Source: JAMOAW01 sp039908535
GTDB taxonomy: Bacteria > Pseudomonadota > Magnetococcia > Magnetococcales > JADFZT01
Length of the DNA: 55,316 nucleotides
Assembly (NCBI GenBank): GCA_039908535.1
Contig: JAMOAW010000043.1
Location: 1 to 55,316, forward strand
Reading direction: 5' to 3'
In this document: piece by piece, positions 16,498 through 23,934 of the stretch
Layout of the letters: each line of letters begins with the position of its first letter
How positions within the stretch are numbered: the stretch's first letter is position 1
Notes under the pieces: model-generated
What the model saw: the letters and a program-made list of their open reading frames with translations, nothing else
Told to the model about the DNA's origin: nothing
The model's database searches: none
Program-made: the position numbers and the translations under genes

Positions 16498-18045
16498 TTA
16501 CGTATTGAAAACCAAACGGAAACCTATAGAACGATTCCTTTGCTGGATGGGGGCATGAAAACGAAAACTGCACCGACCTTGGCTTGCCAAACTATCAAAA
16601 CTGCCACCACGCAAAACGCGCTCCTCACTTGGCACGCTACAACAGGGATCTTTTACCCCAGATGGCAGACGACGATAAAACTCTTCTGACCAACTATCCC
16701 GACACCATTCCCAAACGTTGCCACATAAATCAAATAAATTAAAGGAATTTTTGCCCAACAGACAACTGCCAACCGCTGTCGTGGTCTCAGCAACTCGATT
16801 AATATTGGCCCGTGTGGGGGTGGGAGGCTCTTCTCCCCAAGGATAGGAAGGAAACAACACCCCACCCTTGGCCGCATACTCCCATTGGGCTTCGCTTGGC
16901 AACCCTCCCCCAACCCACTGGGCGTATGCGAAAGCATCCGACCAGGAAACACCCACTACCGGATGATTTGGATGCGCAAAAAGTCCAGTGCGCATAAACG
17001 GAAATGGATATCCGGTCGCATCAATAAAACGCTGATACTCCTGATTGGTCACTGGATAAATACCCATGCGAAAGGGAGATAAAAACACCTGCTTAGCTGG
17101 TTTTTCATTAACATTGCCAACCCCAGCCTTAGAACCTAAATAAAAAGAACCTCCTGGAAGAAGAACGGTAGTTTGCTCCAAATTTTGTGGATCGTTTTGT
17201 TGTCTAATAGAGTCTATAGGTAACAAACGTATTTCCCGCAGGGCCATCGCCACATCTTTGGCACTCTGGGGTCGATCCTCCTGCCGATAGGCCATGAGAA
17301 ATAATAGCAGATGATCTAAAGCAGGGGGTAATATTTGGCAGAAGCGGCTTGGTGGGTCAATCTCGGAAAGAGAAATACGCGGCGGGGTTTGGGTTTTTTG
17401 GACATGCTGCAAAGAGACCGCCGGAATGCGATTGGTAAAAAGTTCATAGCCAAGAATACCCATAGAAAAAAGATCGGAGCGTAAATCCACTTTATGCGGG
17501 GCTTCCCACTGTTCAGGAGACATATATCTGGCCGTCCCTATAATATGGGCGTTATGATCTTCAATCCGACCAATGATGGAGGCACCAAAATCCATAATCA
17601 TGGGTTGAGAGGGGTCGCCGTTTACTAAATAGATATTGGCGGGTTTAAGATCTCGGTGGATAATGCGGGTATGGGCAACCGCTAAAGCTTCGGTTAATTT
17701 TAAAAAAAGATTCAGCCGCTTTTCCATCGTTTCCAGGAGTTGTCCCTGGTGGTTTTTCATCCATTGGCGCAATTCCATCCCAGAGATAAAGTCCATCACA
17801 GTGCCAATACCTTGTGGACCTTCGTACAAATCGTGAATAGGGCATATGTTGGGATGGCGCAAATCACGAGAGATGATCACCTCCTGACGCATGGTCTCCA
17901 CCAGTTCTGGATAATCAATATATTTTTCTGCCAGTAACTTGATAGCCACAAAACGTCTTAAGGCCTGATCATAGACTTTGTGAACGGTCCCAAATCCACC
18001 GCGTCCAATTTCATGCCAATTGGTATAACGTTGGTTTGTTTGCAC
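16498..18045 (-). CDS. Ser/Thr protein kinase fused to FGE-sulfatase (SUMF1-like) domain
   Basis: 515 residues. The N-terminal Hanks-type kinase (about 10-275) is complete: Gly-rich loop GRGGFG (14-19), VAIK with Lys36, HRDLKPAN (130-137, catalytic Asp132), DFG (152-154) and a GTARYMSPEQ activation segment. There is no membrane helix, so it is cytosolic. Residues about 298-515 form a formylglycine-generating-enzyme-like domain (PGGSFYLGS, YPVTNQEYQRFI, LPSEAQWEYAA, NVWEWCRD, RVLRGGSF, SIGFR). Such domains are often non-catalytic ligand or protein binders, as in chlamydial Pkn1. It lies between a prepilin gene and the FHA-ATPase gene, with 1 base to the latter. The natural prediction is that it phosphorylates a partner read by that FHA domain. 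Confidence 0.93.
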   Translation of the reverse strand: MQTNQRYTNWHEIGRGGFGTVHKVYDQALRRFVAIKLLAEKYIDYPELVETMRQEVIISRDLRHPNICPIHDLYEGPQGIGTVMDFISGMELRQWMKNHQGQLLETMEKRLNLFLKLTEALAVAHTRIIHRDLKPANIYLVNGDPSQPMIMDFGASIIGRIEDHNAHIIGTARYMSPEQWEAPHKVDLRSDLFSMGILGYELFTNRIPAVSLQHVQKTQTPPRISLSEIDPPSRFCQILPPALDHLLLFLMAYRQEDRPQSAKDVAMALREIRLLPIDSIRQQNDPQNLEQTTVLLPGGSFYLGSKAGVGNVNEKPAKQVFLSPFRMGIYPVTNQEYQRFIDATGYPFPFMRTGLFAHPNHPVVGVSWSDAFAYAQWVGGGLPSEAQWEYAAKGGVLFPSYPWGEEPPTPTRANINRVAETTTAVGSCLLGKNSFNLFDLCGNVWEWCRDSWSEEFYRRLPSGVKDPCCSVPSEERVLRGGSFDSLASQGRCSFRFHAPIQQRNRSIGFRLVFNT

Positions 18046-18073
18046 GATGGGGTTTTGTCCTGTCTATGAAAGA

Positions 18074-18637
18074 TCAACCAGCATTATCAATCACACCACC
18101 CGTCGCATCACAATAGCCACCATCCACTCCAGCGACCGTGGTATCTAAATAAGTTTTATCGTAAAATTTTCCATTCCATTCTGGTTTGTTGGAGGCAACG
18201 CTGCTGAACAGTAAAATGGCATCTGGATTGCTTGGTTTCCAGGCAGAAATACAGAGATGAACTTCGCGATTGTCTGCAACTGCTACTCTGATGAGATAAT
18301 TGAAAGTGGCCTCTGTTGGCAGTCCCAATTCGGGAATAAGGGTGGTGATTTGGTCGTCAGCACCCCCTAGATTTGGATAGGTCGAAAAATTGGTCATCAA
18401 ATCTGCAGGGGTAATGGTGGGGTGTTGATCCACAAAAAGAGTGATCCCGCGCACAATAGCCCCGCACTGCTCCATAGCCTCAGCGATCTCACTTTTTGAA
18501 ATAAAATTTCTAAACGTCGGTAGTCCGACTGAGGCCAAAATGGCGATGATAACTACCACGACCATAAGTTCCATAAGAGTAAAACCACGACAATCTTGTC
18601 CCCATTTTTTTCCGTTTGGAATCCCCTTGAAGATCAT
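18074..18637 (-). CDS. Type IV prepilin, candidate major pilin
   Basis: 187 residues with the class III signal CRG|FTLMELMVVVVIIAILA: an 18-residue leader, Gly-1, Phe+1 and Glu+5, then a classical alpha1 helix ending in LPTFRNFISKSEIAEAMEQ. The globular part contains a cysteine near the middle (HLCISAW) and one near the C-terminus (GGYCDATGG), which could make the pilin C-terminal disulfide loop. A strong classical pilin helix and its position first in line before the kinase/ATPase/platform genes make it the better major-pilin candidate. AAAAAGGAATATAAAG precedes the ATG, an acceptable Shine-Dalgarno. It reads on into the kinase gene 28 bases later. Confidence 0.9.
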   Translation of the reverse strand: MIFKGIPNGKKWGQDCRGFTLMELMVVVVIIAILASVGLPTFRNFISKSEIAEAMEQCGAIVRGITLFVDQHPTITPADLMTNFSTYPNLGGADDQITTLIPELGLPTEATFNYLIRVAVADNREVHLCISAWKPSNPDAILLFSSVASNKPEWNGKFYDKTYLDTTVAGVDGGYCDATGGVIDNAG

Positions 18638-18734
18638 CTTTATATTCCTTTTTGATTAAATTTTAGAAGTTGTCAAAAAATATTATCTGATTTGTAAAAA
18701 AGGTTAAAGAGGATATGAGACCTATTAAGCATAA

Positions 18735-18815
18735 AGTCAAAAATAAAACCCTAAAGGATGGATCCCCCAGACGCTCTCTTTTTTTTAAGCATTAAAAAAA
18801 GAGAGCGTCTGAGTC
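18735..18815 (+). repeat. Degenerate family-1 element with an 18-bp perfect hairpin
   Basis: AAAATAAAACCC and GGATCCCCCAGA match the repeat. The following stem differs: arms 18768-18785 and 18794-18811 (CAGACGCTCTC plus T-run) are perfectly complementary with an 8-base loop. The arsS stop codon (18785-18787) sits at the loop edge. It looks like a terminator usable on both strands. Confidence 0.7.
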
Positions 18816-19810
18816 CCTAACTCCCCGGCACACGAAGAACCGCGACCAGCGGTGCAGGCAAAACAGTGGTTGCCAGTCACAATTGTGCGGTGACGTAACT
18901 GTTTTTTTTCAGATAACACATGAATAAAAGGATGGCTTGCTATTCGAATCGGTAGGTCAAGGGCTAAATTAAAATCACAATCATACAACTTCCCATCCCA
19001 ACCCACACTGATCTGATCACGGCACATCACCCGCGTCAAATTGTCTGAATTAAAGGAGAGTTTTAATAAGTTCCAATAAGCGGCAGCCTCCCCATTGCGA
19101 CGCAAACGGCTTAAAAATCGGCCAATGGGCATGTTGGCAATCGTTAATAAATGGGTAAAATATATCCCAAAACGGTTGAACAACTCGCGCCGATAATCGG
19201 CCTCTAAAAGACGTTGATCCCCTGGTAAAAAAGGGCCCCCTGGATTGTAGACCAAATTTAAAACCAACTCTGGATCCACCCCATACCCAAGGGCATTCAA
19301 CCTGCGAATGGCCTCTACAGAACGATCATAGACACCACTACCACGTTGAGAATCAACATTTTCTTTTAAATAACAGGGCATTGATCCTACAAGGGCGAGT
19401 CCGTGATCACGAAAAAAAGCGGGAAAGTCTGCCATTTCTGGCTCTAAAAGAACCGTTAAATTGCTCCGTACCTGAACCCGAACCCCCAAACCACGCAAGG
19501 CTTCTACAAACGGCTTAAAATGCGGGTTCATCTCTGGTGCGCCACCTGTCAAATCCACCTGTTGACAATCAGAGCCCGCAATAAATGCCAAAATATCGGT
19601 CATGGTGGTCCAACGCATCACCTCGCGACGCCTTGGAGAGGCAGCCAGATGACAATGGTGGCACTCTAGGTTACATAACAAACCCAAATTAACTTGTACC
19701 GTCGCCAGTGATCGCCCAGTAATTTCTGAACACCCCACAAACCGATCCAAATGTTTTATAAAATCATTCGGCAAAAGATCCCCCCTAGTCATACCAATTG
19801 GCAAGAACAT
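18785..19810 (-). CDS. arsS: Radical SAM protein of the ArsS (arsenosugar biosynthesis) family
   Basis: 341 residues with the radical SAM cluster motif CNLECHHC (CxxxCxxC) near residues 51-58 in a VNLGLLCNLECHHCHLAASP context. The family signature stretches GGAPEMNPHFKPFVEAL, SNLTVLLE, PCYLKENVD, LVYNPGGPFLP, ADYRRELFNRFGI, VMCRDQISVGWDGKLYDCDFN and a C-terminal CFACTAGRGSSC follow. The match to the arsenosugar-type group is strong over the full length. ArsS converts a methylated arsenic-adenosyl product toward arsenosugars; whether this copy does so is inferred from family only, since no arsM or arsenic gene is nearby. The start at 19810 lies at the edge of a repeat (GGGCATTATGTTC); ATG at 19792 (MTRGDLLP) is an equally good start. 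The last eight codons form one arm of a hairpin. Confidence 0.88.
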   Translation of the reverse strand: MFLPIGMTRGDLLPNDFIKHLDRFVGCSEITGRSLATVQVNLGLLCNLECHHCHLAASPRRREVMRWTTMTDILAFIAGSDCQQVDLTGGAPEMNPHFKPFVEALRGLGVRVQVRSNLTVLLEPEMADFPAFFRDHGLALVGSMPCYLKENVDSQRGSGVYDRSVEAIRRLNALGYGVDPELVLNLVYNPGGPFLPGDQRLLEADYRRELFNRFGIYFTHLLTIANMPIGRFLSRLRRNGEAAAYWNLLKLSFNSDNLTRVMCRDQISVGWDGKLYDCDFNLALDLPIRIASHPFIHVLSEKKQLRHRTIVTGNHCFACTAGRGSSCAGELGTQTLSFFNA

Positions 19811-19908
19811 AATGCCCTACGGGCAAAAAATTAAAAAAAAAGGGTGGGGGGAATTGGGGGGCGGTTCTCCGCCCCCCAAGGTCTTGATTTTTGTTTTTCC
19901 GATACATT
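19802..19908 (+). repeat. Family-1 repeat lacking the TGGGGGAT module
   Basis: GCCCTACGGGC is followed directly by poly-A, GGGTGGGGGGAA, then the G-rich hairpin (arm TTGGGGGGCGG, loop TTCT) and the CTTGATTTTTG..CCGATACAT tail. The first large hairpin and the C-rich arm are missing. It abuts the arsS start. Confidence 0.85.
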
Positions 19909-19965
19909 CAAATAGGTAAAATTGAATCTTGTCTTGCGCATAATGTGCTTATCGTCGCCTTCTGG

Positions 19966-20042
19966 CAAAAGATTAAAAGCAAGAGCAAGACCCTGGGGGC
20001 AATCCCCCAGACCCCTTTTTTTTTATTAATATATAAACGGTT
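19966..20042 (+). repeat. Partial repeat between glmS and arsS
   Basis: ACCCTGGGGGCAATCCCCCAGACCCC and a T-run are the middle module, here with a CAA loop as in family 2. The 57 bases between it and the preceding copy show no gene. Confidence 0.7.
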
Positions 20043-20085
20043 ACGCCAAAACAATAAATCATTGAGTTTCAATTAACGTAAAATT

Positions 20086-21897
20086 TTACTTCGGTGAACG
20101 GTTACGCGGTTGATCTACATCTGTCCCCTTGAGTACGGCAATATGATAGGCCAAAAGCTGCAATGGCAAAACATACAAAATGGGCGCGACAAATGAACTA
20201 CATGCCACCATGGCAATCTGATCCCTATCCACAATCGAATTCTCTTCCAGGACCGGAGTCAATACCACCAAACGCCCACCTCTGGCCCGCGCCTCTTCCA
20301 TGTTGGACATCACCTTTTCAAACAAAAAATCTCGTGGAGCCAAAACAACCACTGGAAGATCCTTTTCAATCAAAGCGATAGGTCCATGTTTCATCTCACC
20401 AGCGGCATACCCTTCCGCATGAATATAGGAGATCTCTTTTAACTTTAACGCCCCTTCCAAGGCAATCGGAAAACAAGATCCCCGACCAAAAAATAAAAAT
20501 CCCTTGGCATATTGCAGGCTCCGCGCCAACGTCAAAATCGCCTCATCCAAAACCAACACCTGCTCCATCAAGGCGGGCAAACTCAATAATTGACCAACAT
20601 AATCCACTTCAATTTGCGGTTCCAAAAGGCTGCGAGCTTTGGCTAAAGCCAACGAAAAACAGGCCAGTGCAATCAATTGAGTGGTAAAGGCCTTGGTCGA
20701 GGCCACGCCAATTTCGGGACCAGCCTGGGTATACATCACCGCATCAGACTCCCGAGCAATGCTGGACTCTGGAACGTTAATAATTCCCAATACCTTCTGA
20801 CCCGCTAACTTGGCATAACGTAAGGCCGCCAAAGTATCCGCAGTTTCGCCGCTTTGCGAAATCACAATCAACAGGCTATTTGGCAACAACGGCGGCTCTC
20901 GATAACGAAATTCCGAGGCAATATCCACACTCACGGGAATTTGAGCCAAACTTTCCAACCAATAACGCGCCACCATCCCCGCATGCCAAGAGGTACCACA
21001 AGCCACAATATAAACCGCCTGCACCTGGCTTAAAGCCAATTCCGTTACCAAAGATTCCAGGGCAACTGTTCGATTGACCGAATGCAAAATACCTTTTAAA
21101 GTCTCCCCCACCACACTCGGTTGTTCAAAAATCTCTTTGAGCATAAAATGCCGATACGGCCATTTTTCCGTCAAATCGGCCGAAACATGCGAATATTTTT
21201 CCGTTCGCTTGACCTCACGCCCCGAAAGATCGGTCAAAACCACCGAATTTTTCCGCAATACAGCCACATCATCATCATGCAGATAGATCATGCGCCGGGT
21301 ATATGGAACCAAAGGCGTGGCATCCGAGGCGATAAAATTTTCTCCCTCTCCCAACCCCAATATCAACGGACTACCCCGACGAACGGCAATCAAAAGATCG
21401 TCTTCACCCCGAAATAAAATCCCCAGTGCAAACGCCCCCTTTAATTGCCCAATGGCCAGACGCACCGCCAAAATGGGATCTGCACCCAAAGTCAGTTGCT
21501 GTTCAATTAAAAAGGGGATCACTTCGGTGTCTGTTTCAGATTTAAAAACCACACCTTGTGCCATCAGTTGAGCGCGTAGCTCTTGATGATTTTCAATAAT
21601 ACCATTGTGGACAACGAAAACATTCAAAGAATTATGGGGATGGGCGTTTTCCTCCGTAGGCGGTCCATGCGTGGCCCAACGGGTATGACCAATACCAACA
21701 TAACCAAGAACTGGGGTTTGCTGAAGACGTTCTTCTAAATAAACCAATTTACCACGGGCGCGACAGGTATTCACGTGACCTTGAAAGCCAACCGCTACAC
21801 CAGCTGAATCATAGCCCCGGTACTCTAACCGCTTCAACCCCTCCAATAAAATAGGCGTGGCATTGCGTTCACCGATCACTCCAATAATTCCACACAT
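20086..21897 (-). CDS. glmS: Glutamine--fructose-6-phosphate aminotransferase (isomerizing)
   Basis: Makes glucosamine-6-phosphate from fructose-6-phosphate and glutamine, the first step to UDP-GlcNAc for peptidoglycan and LPS. The 603-residue protein begins MCGIIGVIGERN; Cys2 becomes the N-terminal nucleophile of the glutaminase domain (1-240). It continues with GHTRWATHG, then two SIS domains (CGTSWHAGMVARYW, SQSGETADT, GRGSCFPIALEGALKLKEISYIHAEGYAAGEMKHGPIALI) and ends PRNRSPK where PRNLAKSVTVE is usual. ATG at 21897 is required to place Cys at position 2; an upstream in-frame ATG (21945) runs into a repeat and is not used. It lies downstream of glmU in the same direction. No glmS ribozyme was recognised. 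Confidence 0.97.
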   Translation of the reverse strand: MCGIIGVIGERNATPILLEGLKRLEYRGYDSAGVAVGFQGHVNTCRARGKLVYLEERLQQTPVLGYVGIGHTRWATHGPPTEENAHPHNSLNVFVVHNGIIENHQELRAQLMAQGVVFKSETDTEVIPFLIEQQLTLGADPILAVRLAIGQLKGAFALGILFRGEDDLLIAVRRGSPLILGLGEGENFIASDATPLVPYTRRMIYLHDDDVAVLRKNSVVLTDLSGREVKRTEKYSHVSADLTEKWPYRHFMLKEIFEQPSVVGETLKGILHSVNRTVALESLVTELALSQVQAVYIVACGTSWHAGMVARYWLESLAQIPVSVDIASEFRYREPPLLPNSLLIVISQSGETADTLAALRYAKLAGQKVLGIINVPESSIARESDAVMYTQAGPEIGVASTKAFTTQLIALACFSLALAKARSLLEPQIEVDYVGQLLSLPALMEQVLVLDEAILTLARSLQYAKGFLFFGRGSCFPIALEGALKLKEISYIHAEGYAAGEMKHGPIALIEKDLPVVVLAPRDFLFEKVMSNMEEARARGGRLVVLTPVLEENSIVDRDQIAMVACSSFVAPILYVLPLQLLAYHIAVLKGTDVDQPRNRSPK

Positions 21898-21927
21898 GTT
21901 GCGTCTTTCAATGTATGATTTAAGAAC

Positions 21928-22079
21928 ATAATGCCCTGCGGGCAAAAAAAATCAAAGGCCAAACCCTGGGGGATGAATCCCCCAGACCCCCTCTTTTTTT
22001 TAAGAATTAAAAGAAAAGGGTGGGGGGATTGGGGGCGGTTCTCCGCCCCCCCAAAGGTCTTCATTTTTTCCAATACATG
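21928..22079 (+). repeat. Family-1 repeat, full length, between glmU and glmS
   Basis: All modules are present: GCCCTGCGGGC, AATCAAAGGCCAAACCC, hairpin TGGGGGAT/ATCCCCCA, CCCCCTC plus T8, its poly-A/GGGTGGGGGG partner, the G-rich hairpin and AAAGGTCTTCA. It separates two minus-strand genes of one pathway and begins 3 bases from the glmU stop. Confidence 0.9.
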
Positions 22080-22081
22080 GA

Positions 22082-23476
22082 CTATTGTTTGCGAGATTTC
22101 GCACGTTTGGACCAACCAGGAATCTCTTTTTGAGCAGGGCGGGAAATGACGAGCGCATCCGCACTCACTGGATGCGTAATGGTGGTTCCAGCCCCAACAA
22201 TAGCCCGGTCACCAATCCGCACTGGGGCCACCAACTGAGAGTCTGAACCTATAAAAACATCTTCACCAATCTCGGTACAATGTTTGTTTACACCATCATA
22301 ATTACACGTAATAACACCAGCCCCAACATTAACACCACCCCCCATTTGAGTATCCCCAATATAACTCAAATGGTTAATCTTACTGCCAGGACCTATCGTA
22401 GATTTTTTGATTTCAACAAAATTACCAACACGTGCTTCGGCCGCCAAATGCGTACCAGGACGCAACCGGGCATAGGGACCAATGATATTCGGCCCCATTG
22501 ACTCCACCCCCTCCAAATGACAAAACCCTCTCACAATCGTCCCCGCTCCCAGACGACTGGCACGTATATCACAAAAGGGACCAATTCGACACTGTGCACC
22601 AATCACCGTTCCAGGACCTAATATCACCTGCGGCTCAATCACCGTATCCTCACCAATGGCCACATCAACAGCGATCCAACACGTCGCAGGATCCACAAAA
22701 GTCACCCCCTGATCCATAAAACGCGCCACTTGACGCTCCCGAAATTCCCTCTCCATCACCGCTAAATGACGACGACTGTTTATCCCCGCCAACAGAGTCG
22801 AATCCTCATGATGACGCACACCAATCGGCAATCCATCCGCCAAAGCCAAGGCGATAACATCCGGTAAATAATACTCCCCCTGGACATTTTCGTTACGAAT
22901 ACGCTCTAAAAGAGCACCTAAAGCCCCAATAGAAAAACAGTACGTACCACAATTAACCTCGGTAATCTTGCGCATGGCTGCATCGGCATCTTTCTCTTCG
23001 ACAACCGCCCGCAAACCATTATAAGAATCACGAATCACCCGACCATACCCCGTCGGGGGATCCATTGTGGTGCTCAATAAAGTAAGAGCGCGATTTTCTC
23101 GACGATGTTCTGTGAGGAGATCATTCAAGATTTCTCCAGTAATCAATGGATGGTCCCCATTGAGAACAATCACATCGCCATCTAAATCGGCAAAGGTAGG
23201 ATACGCACAACGAACAGCATGGCCTGTTCCAAGTTGCGGCGTTTGAACAACCCAATCAATATGTTGTGCATGAACGCTCGACTCAAAAGCCCCACGAACC
23301 TGATCAGCCCCATGACCGACTACAACAACCAACTTTTGTGGCACTAACTCCTGACAGGTATCCAATACATGAGCCAACAAAGGCTTTCCCGCCAGCTCAT
23401 GCAACACTTTTGGCAGTTGCGAGTGCATACGGGTGCCTTGTCCAGCTGCCAAAATAACAATAGCAATTGCGCTCAT
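22082..23476 (-). CDS. glmU: Bifunctional UDP-GlcNAc pyrophosphorylase / GlcN-1-P acetyltransferase
   Basis: Catalyses the last two steps to UDP-GlcNAc: acetylation of glucosamine-1-phosphate and uridylyl transfer. The 464 residues contain the uridyltransferase domain (VILAAGQGTRMHSQ, LPKVLHELAGKP, LNGDHPLI) and a C-terminal left-handed beta-helix acetyltransferase (KKSTIGPGSKINHLSYIGD, NVGAGVITCNYDGVNKH). All expected catalytic segments are visible. ATG at 23476 is preferred; a TTG six codons upstream would give an unusual N-terminus. It follows atpC by 38 bases, the common atp-glmU-glmS order. Confidence 0.97.
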   Translation of the reverse strand: MSAIAIVILAAGQGTRMHSQLPKVLHELAGKPLLAHVLDTCQELVPQKLVVVVGHGADQVRGAFESSVHAQHIDWVVQTPQLGTGHAVRCAYPTFADLDGDVIVLNGDHPLITGEILNDLLTEHRRENRALTLLSTTMDPPTGYGRVIRDSYNGLRAVVEEKDADAAMRKITEVNCGTYCFSIGALGALLERIRNENVQGEYYLPDVIALALADGLPIGVRHHEDSTLLAGINSRRHLAVMEREFRERQVARFMDQGVTFVDPATCWIAVDVAIGEDTVIEPQVILGPGTVIGAQCRIGPFCDIRASRLGAGTIVRGFCHLEGVESMGPNIIGPYARLRPGTHLAAEARVGNFVEIKKSTIGPGSKINHLSYIGDTQMGGGVNVGAGVITCNYDGVNKHCTEIGEDVFIGSDSQLVAPVRIGDRAIVGAGTTITHPVSADALVISRPAQKEIPGWSKRAKSRKQ

Positions 23477-23514
23477 GTTGGGATCCAATACCAATAAAAT
23501 CTATAGGACCAATC

Positions 23515-23922
23515 TTAAGAGGCACTCATGTCCAACTGCACCTGCGCATATGCCACCCGATCCTTCAGGCGGGCATAGTTTGGATCCTCTTCGTTCAAAA
23601 CCGCTAACTGTTTCTCAGCCTCCTGAGCCGCCAAACGAACACTACTCGCCTGGATGTCCGCCTTGGCAATGGCTTGATCAACCAATACCGTCACCCGATC
23701 TGGCAACGCCTCCGCATAACCAGATGAAACGGCATAATATGAAACTTGATCGGGTCCATCCGTAATAACCAACTTTCCAGGTCGCACCACAGATACAAAT
23801 GGTATGTGACCAGCCAAGACACCAAAATCACCATCCAATCCAGGAACCACCACACTCTCAACCTGCCGCGCAATCACTAACTTTTCTGGGGTAACCAGTT
23901 CCATTTGCAGGGTCACGGACAT
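23515..23922 (-). CDS. atpC: F1Fo ATP synthase epsilon subunit
   Basis: 135 residues: an N-terminal beta-sandwich (LQMELVTPEKLV, SVVVPGLDGDFGVLAGHIPFVSVVRPG) and a C-terminal helical pair (AAQEAEKQLAVLNEEDPNYARLKDRVAYAQVQ) that in this family can brake ATP hydrolysis. It starts 12 bases after the atpD stop and ends the F1 operon before glmU. Confidence 0.96.
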   Translation of the reverse strand: MSVTLQMELVTPEKLVIARQVESVVVPGLDGDFGVLAGHIPFVSVVRPGKLVITDGPDQVSYYAVSSGYAEALPDRVTVLVDQAIAKADIQASSVRLAAQEAEKQLAVLNEEDPNYARLKDRVAYAQVQLDMSAS

Positions 23923-23934
23923 ACCATACTCCTT

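Noticed and set aside
18785..19810. Selenocysteine in the ArsS-type protein
   Set aside because: Some family members are selenoproteins, but the frame here has ordinary Cys codons in the key positions and no in-frame TGA.
21898..21945. Sixteen-residue N-terminal extension of GlmS
   Set aside because: GlmS needs Cys immediately after the initiator Met; the extension derives from repeat-adjacent sequence.
21898..22081. glmS ribozyme or other riboswitch in the glmU-glmS gap
   Set aside because: The gap is fully explained by a family-1 repeat and no ribozyme core was recognised.
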